A stretch of 42,520 nucleotides of DNA, taken from positions 101,556 through 144,075 of the forward strand of contig JAFVTH010000011.1 of assembly GCA_017503285.1 (NCBI GenBank), written 5' to 3'. The DNA is from Clostridia bacterium. Lineage in GTDB: Bacteria > Bacillota > Clostridia > Oscillospirales > CAG-272. Of this stretch, positions 41,601-42,520 are shown in pieces (position 1 is the first letter of the stretch; each line of letters begins with the position of its first letter). The notes under the pieces are model-generated. The model was not told where the DNA came from. It saw only the letters and a program-made list of their open reading frames with translations, and ran no database searches. A program made the translations under genes and the position numbers.

Positions 41601-41942
41601 ATAAGTGGTAGTACCACAATTAAGGAATCCTTGAACTATCGTATTCCTCTTAGCTTCAAGAGAGTAAAGCTAACAGGCGAGTGCGATACAATTCCGGAGC
41701 TTATGTTTGAAAATTGTAGCTATCTTGAAGAGGTTATCGTTCCGGCAAGCGTTACAACGATTGGAAGCAATGCCTTTACAGGAACAACCTGCAAGGCGTT
41801 TTTCGAGTCAAGCACATTCCTAAAAGCCTACAAGGCAGCAAAATATTACTACTATTACCAAGAGCAGTGCCCATCTGACCCGGTCACAAAGGGTCAAACC
41901 TGGCGCTACGTAGACGGCAAGCCCACCATCTGGACAGAATAA
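38673..41942 (+). CDS. Large lipoprotein: InlB repeats, Cys/His repeat array, BspA-type leucine-rich repeats
   Basis: A 1089-residue predicted lipoprotein starting at ATG 38673 after TTGGAGGAG (the TTG at 38661 is part of that site). The signal segment ends at AFSAC with Cys25. Residues about 30-245 hold InlB/Flg_new-type repeats (YTVTFEENGG...GWYF...LYAKWN; a second with ITFDYSG...GWYY...LVAKWR). Residues about 247-640 contain the Cys/His repeat array (listed separately) interrupted by a beta domain. Residues about 650-1060 are BspA-like leucine-rich repeats (LRTINVCSFAGCPGF, YAFEGCENILEVDL, GAFKDCTGLKTAKL). Such proteins mediate adhesion to host or mucus. Monocistronic, with its own promoter and terminator. 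Confidence 0.83.
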   Translation: MKKYVINIVLCLCLVIACILAFSACDGEETVTYTVTFEENGGSPVEDITGIETGGVITLPEDPTKEGFVFGGWYFDNNTFKEKFDESHKIEQDTTLYAKWNVLVGYGDPVDVSFFADDVQVGQTITVEYGTGLEEGQIPTVPSKTGYKGAWNVTDFSCLTENLRVDAVYTPRKYNITFDYSGVVVDNKTESKQVSYNQKVGALPSPTSPDCEFLGWYYGEVIFTGEIVYTFTQDITLVAKWRATRICPSCGAPGDAHPVCPFCQIRTCVGDHSECTTTASPLDTTTPGLYLLYGEYDSYSGAGSISVRYQWLFKLTINTDNTFLFQYCQRANESHPFYILINFYGTALPGAKTTIKPKEAYVTSDLNGTDGDPYDFDKTATATVTLYDDGTFTGDLNDIRGICSGCGDSKSKGNHGICLVCLKYICVGDHKRGGEICDQCGQSNVIGNHTICDACQEYKCNGEDHETLDACGLHYLCEEGDHGQCPYCRDYKCNGKAHDLCQGCRQVICTAEGHHGECEYEGCDGYLCDGEDHFHGGFNCFDHVPSEDDGDCTTPVPCSLCGREAIAAKEHYADALVHDESYHWGVCQNNGCTKTFGKDNHNADGVKCLNSLKCDSCEYVIPRADHSYSSSVCEYCGSDAVTTRYESGKYVSYLKPEHTYKGWVYISGNMGQLYAPEITELYIGPTFSFNCEFYMPSLQNIYVDESNPNYKSIDGVLCNKDGYIIQIPAGREGIFSIPDEVVGFMGSTYNGTKLTGINAPSQERWEGLTFSVGGGVTTGTPNPLYSVHNLYFNNQPVTHVKITNTYVTAHCYAGCNATFELCEGLRTINVCSFAGCPGFTSFIAPSTLETIMHYAFEGCENILEVDLSPATNLGMVYTGAFKDCTGLKTAKLSSGITVIGAEAFYNTAIKELVIHEGARELFEALSGMDSLESLEIPLSYFYNHSITNYYQYKASFGGLFGKGKSELGSIEQHYNYISGSTTIKESLNYRIPLSFKRVKLTGECDTIPELMFENCSYLEEVIVPASVTTIGSNAFTGTTCKAFFESSTFLKAYKAAKYYYYYQEQCPSDPVTKGQTWRYVDGKPTIWTE
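39411..40280 (+). repeat. Coding repeats: tandem Cys/His units in the large lipoprotein
   Basis: Five to six degenerate units of about 28-35 codons with pattern C-x2-C-G-x(6-8)-H-x2-C-x2-C-x4-C-x-G-x-D/H-H. Examples: CPSCGAPGDAHPVCPFC, CSGCGDSKSKGNHGICLVC, CDQCGQSNVIGNHTICDAC, each followed by a C-x-G-D-H or CNGEDH end. A beta domain separates unit one from the rest. Confidence 0.8.
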
Positions 41943-41945
41943 AAT

Positions 41946-41977
41946 AAAAAGCCTTCTCAACCGAGAAGGCTTTTTTG
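41946..41977 (+). terminator. Terminator after the large lipoprotein gene
   Basis: Stem AAAAAGCCTTCTC, loop AACC, stem GAGAAGGCTTTTTT. Confidence 0.9.
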
Positions 41978-42053
41978 TTAAACCACTCAAGCCACCCCAA
42001 AAGCCAAGATAGCAAGCCCCACCACCCATCAAAATTTGGTATGCGGTAGTCAA

Positions 42054-42094
42054 AGAAAAAGCCTTGAAAACTTAGCGTTTCCAAGGCTTTTTTA
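42054..42094. terminator. Second terminator-like hairpin without an obvious gene
   Basis: Stem AAAAAGCCTTG with AAAC/GTTT inner pairs and CAAGGCTTTTTT, about 80 bases after the previous terminator. The 76 bases between the two hairpins contain no open frame with a ribosome binding site. Confidence 0.65.
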
Positions 42095-42126
42095 ATAAAA
42101 AACACGCGTAAATTCATCAAGAATTA

Positions 42127-42155
42127 TTGACGAAACGGCGATTTTATGATATAAT
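42127..42155 (+). promoter_or_regulatory. Promoter for the XRE regulator gene
   Basis: TTGACG (42127-42132), 17-base spacer, perfect TATAAT (42150-42155), extended -10 TGA. Confidence 0.82.
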
Positions 42156-42189
42156 ATGACATATTAAGAATGAATATGGAGGAAAACGT

Positions 42190-42411
42190 ATGACTCTGTC
42201 ACAGAAGGTAAGATACATAAGAGCCGAGAGGCTACTAAGCCAACAGGAATTTGCCGATGCGGTGGGCGTTTCTTATTCAACCGTCAGCCGTTGGGAGCGT
42301 GAAAATCGCAAGCCGCAGGCGAGAGCCATTGGCAAGCTCATAATTTGGTGCAAGAAAAACGGTATAGATTTATCAGACGTGGAGGAAAACTATGGTGAGG
42401 ATAAAAAATAA
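42190..42411 (+). CDS. Small XRE/Cro-CI-type helix-turn-helix regulator
   Basis: A 73-residue protein that is almost entirely one HTH_3 domain: LSQKVRYIRAERLLSQQEFA, then the recognition helix region GVSYSTVSRWERENRKP, and a closing helix. It has no room for a ligand or dimerisation domain beyond the fold. ATG 42190 follows GGAGG. The next gene, for a secreted protein, begins inside its 3' end with its own GGAGG site (20-base overlap), so the two are co-translated; regulation of that operon by this protein is likely but not shown. Confidence 0.9.
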   Translation: MTLSQKVRYIRAERLLSQQEFADAVGVSYSTVSRWERENRKPQARAIGKLIIWCKKNGIDLSDVEENYGEDKK

Positions 42412-42520
42412 GTTTATACCTATTTTTTCGTTTTTACTGCTTTTGTGCTTGATTTTTGCGACGAGCGCGGTGGTCGGTGCGGCGGCAAGCACCCGTGAGG
42501 GAGAGCTGATTACGACGAGA
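42392..42520 (+). CDS. Secreted or membrane-anchored protein, N-terminal 43 residues only
   Basis: The frame opens at ATG 42392 after GGAGGAAAACT and runs off the window. It encodes a classic signal peptide: basic start MVRIKNK, hydrophobic core FIPIFSFLLLLCLIFATSAV, and a small-residue region VGAAAS that would suit signal peptidase I; no lipobox Cys is present. The visible mature part (TREGELITTR) is too short to name a family. Overlap with the XRE gene suggests one operon. Confidence 0.75.
   Translation, partial: MVRIKNKFIPIFSFLLLLCLIFATSAVVGAAASTREGELITTR

Noticed and set aside
1-42520. CRISPR arrays, insertion sequences, tRNA or rRNA genes, prophage
   Set aside because: No direct repeats with unique spacers, no transposase or integrase frames, no rRNA core strings and no cloverleaf-like sequence were seen while reading the intergenic regions.

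Overview
The window reads as a chromosomal segment of a low-to-mid G+C, Gram-positive-type anaerobe of the Clostridia (Bacillota). The evidence is AGGAGG-type ribosome binding sites, sigma-A promoters, an Fe-S single-chain L-serine dehydratase, ECF transport, a bacterial-type ferritin, and several very large Cys-containing lipoproteins of a style common in uncultured gut Clostridia. Placement near Christensenellales-like lineages is only an impression. I see no rRNA, tRNA, CRISPR array, insertion sequence or prophage. No gene-free stretch exceeds 300 bases.

Positions 1-9.4 kb hold mostly housekeeping genes: a partial rmuC (minus) divergent from rbfA-nrnA-truB (plus); then a minus-strand block of comEC, single-chain serine dehydratase, a small unknown protein and a DUF1295 membrane protein; then a WYL regulator (plus) convergent with a small metallo-beta-lactamase-fold hydrolase (minus).

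Positions 9.4-27.3 kb hold an envelope block, all on the plus strand: a lipoprotein, a ZIP metal transporter, and a seven-part region made of a membrane protein, a MoxR ATPase, a DUF58 protein, a BatA-like vWA membrane protein, a membrane protein with two vWA domains, a lipoprotein, and then (from its own promoter) an 1835-residue repeat lipoprotein. The three lipoproteins share beta-sandwich modules and Cys/Asp-rich segments, which suggests they belong to one surface apparatus. The MoxR/vWA proteins could assemble or remodel it (inference).

Positions 27.4-38.5 kb hold a metabolic block: sn-glycerol-1-phosphate dehydrogenase plus a phosphomannomutase-like HAD phosphatase; then an operon of ECF S-component, LarA-type nickel-pincer racemase/epimerase, SDR oxidoreductase, GH36-like glycosidase and ferritin; then a beta-helix protein with an eroded GIY-YIG-like N-terminus and a PDZ-like C-terminus, divergent from an ADP-ribosylglycohydrolase-family protein. 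None of the glycan-related enzymes has a signal peptide, so they should act in the cytoplasm on imported sugars or sugar acids.

Positions 38.6-42.5 kb hold a 1089-residue lipoprotein (InlB repeats, a tandem Cys/His repeat array, BspA-like leucine-rich repeats), then a small XRE regulator overlapping the start of a secreted protein that runs off the window.

Sixteen promoters could be read by eye. All have a 17-base spacer and 13 carry an extended -10 TGn. Two of them fix gene starts that simple ORF calling places inside the -35 box. The strongest leads are the MoxR/vWA-lipoprotein locus, the extracytoplasmic Cys-His repeat array, the LarA-family cluster without its cofactor genes, and the GIY-YIG/beta-helix/PDZ fusion.
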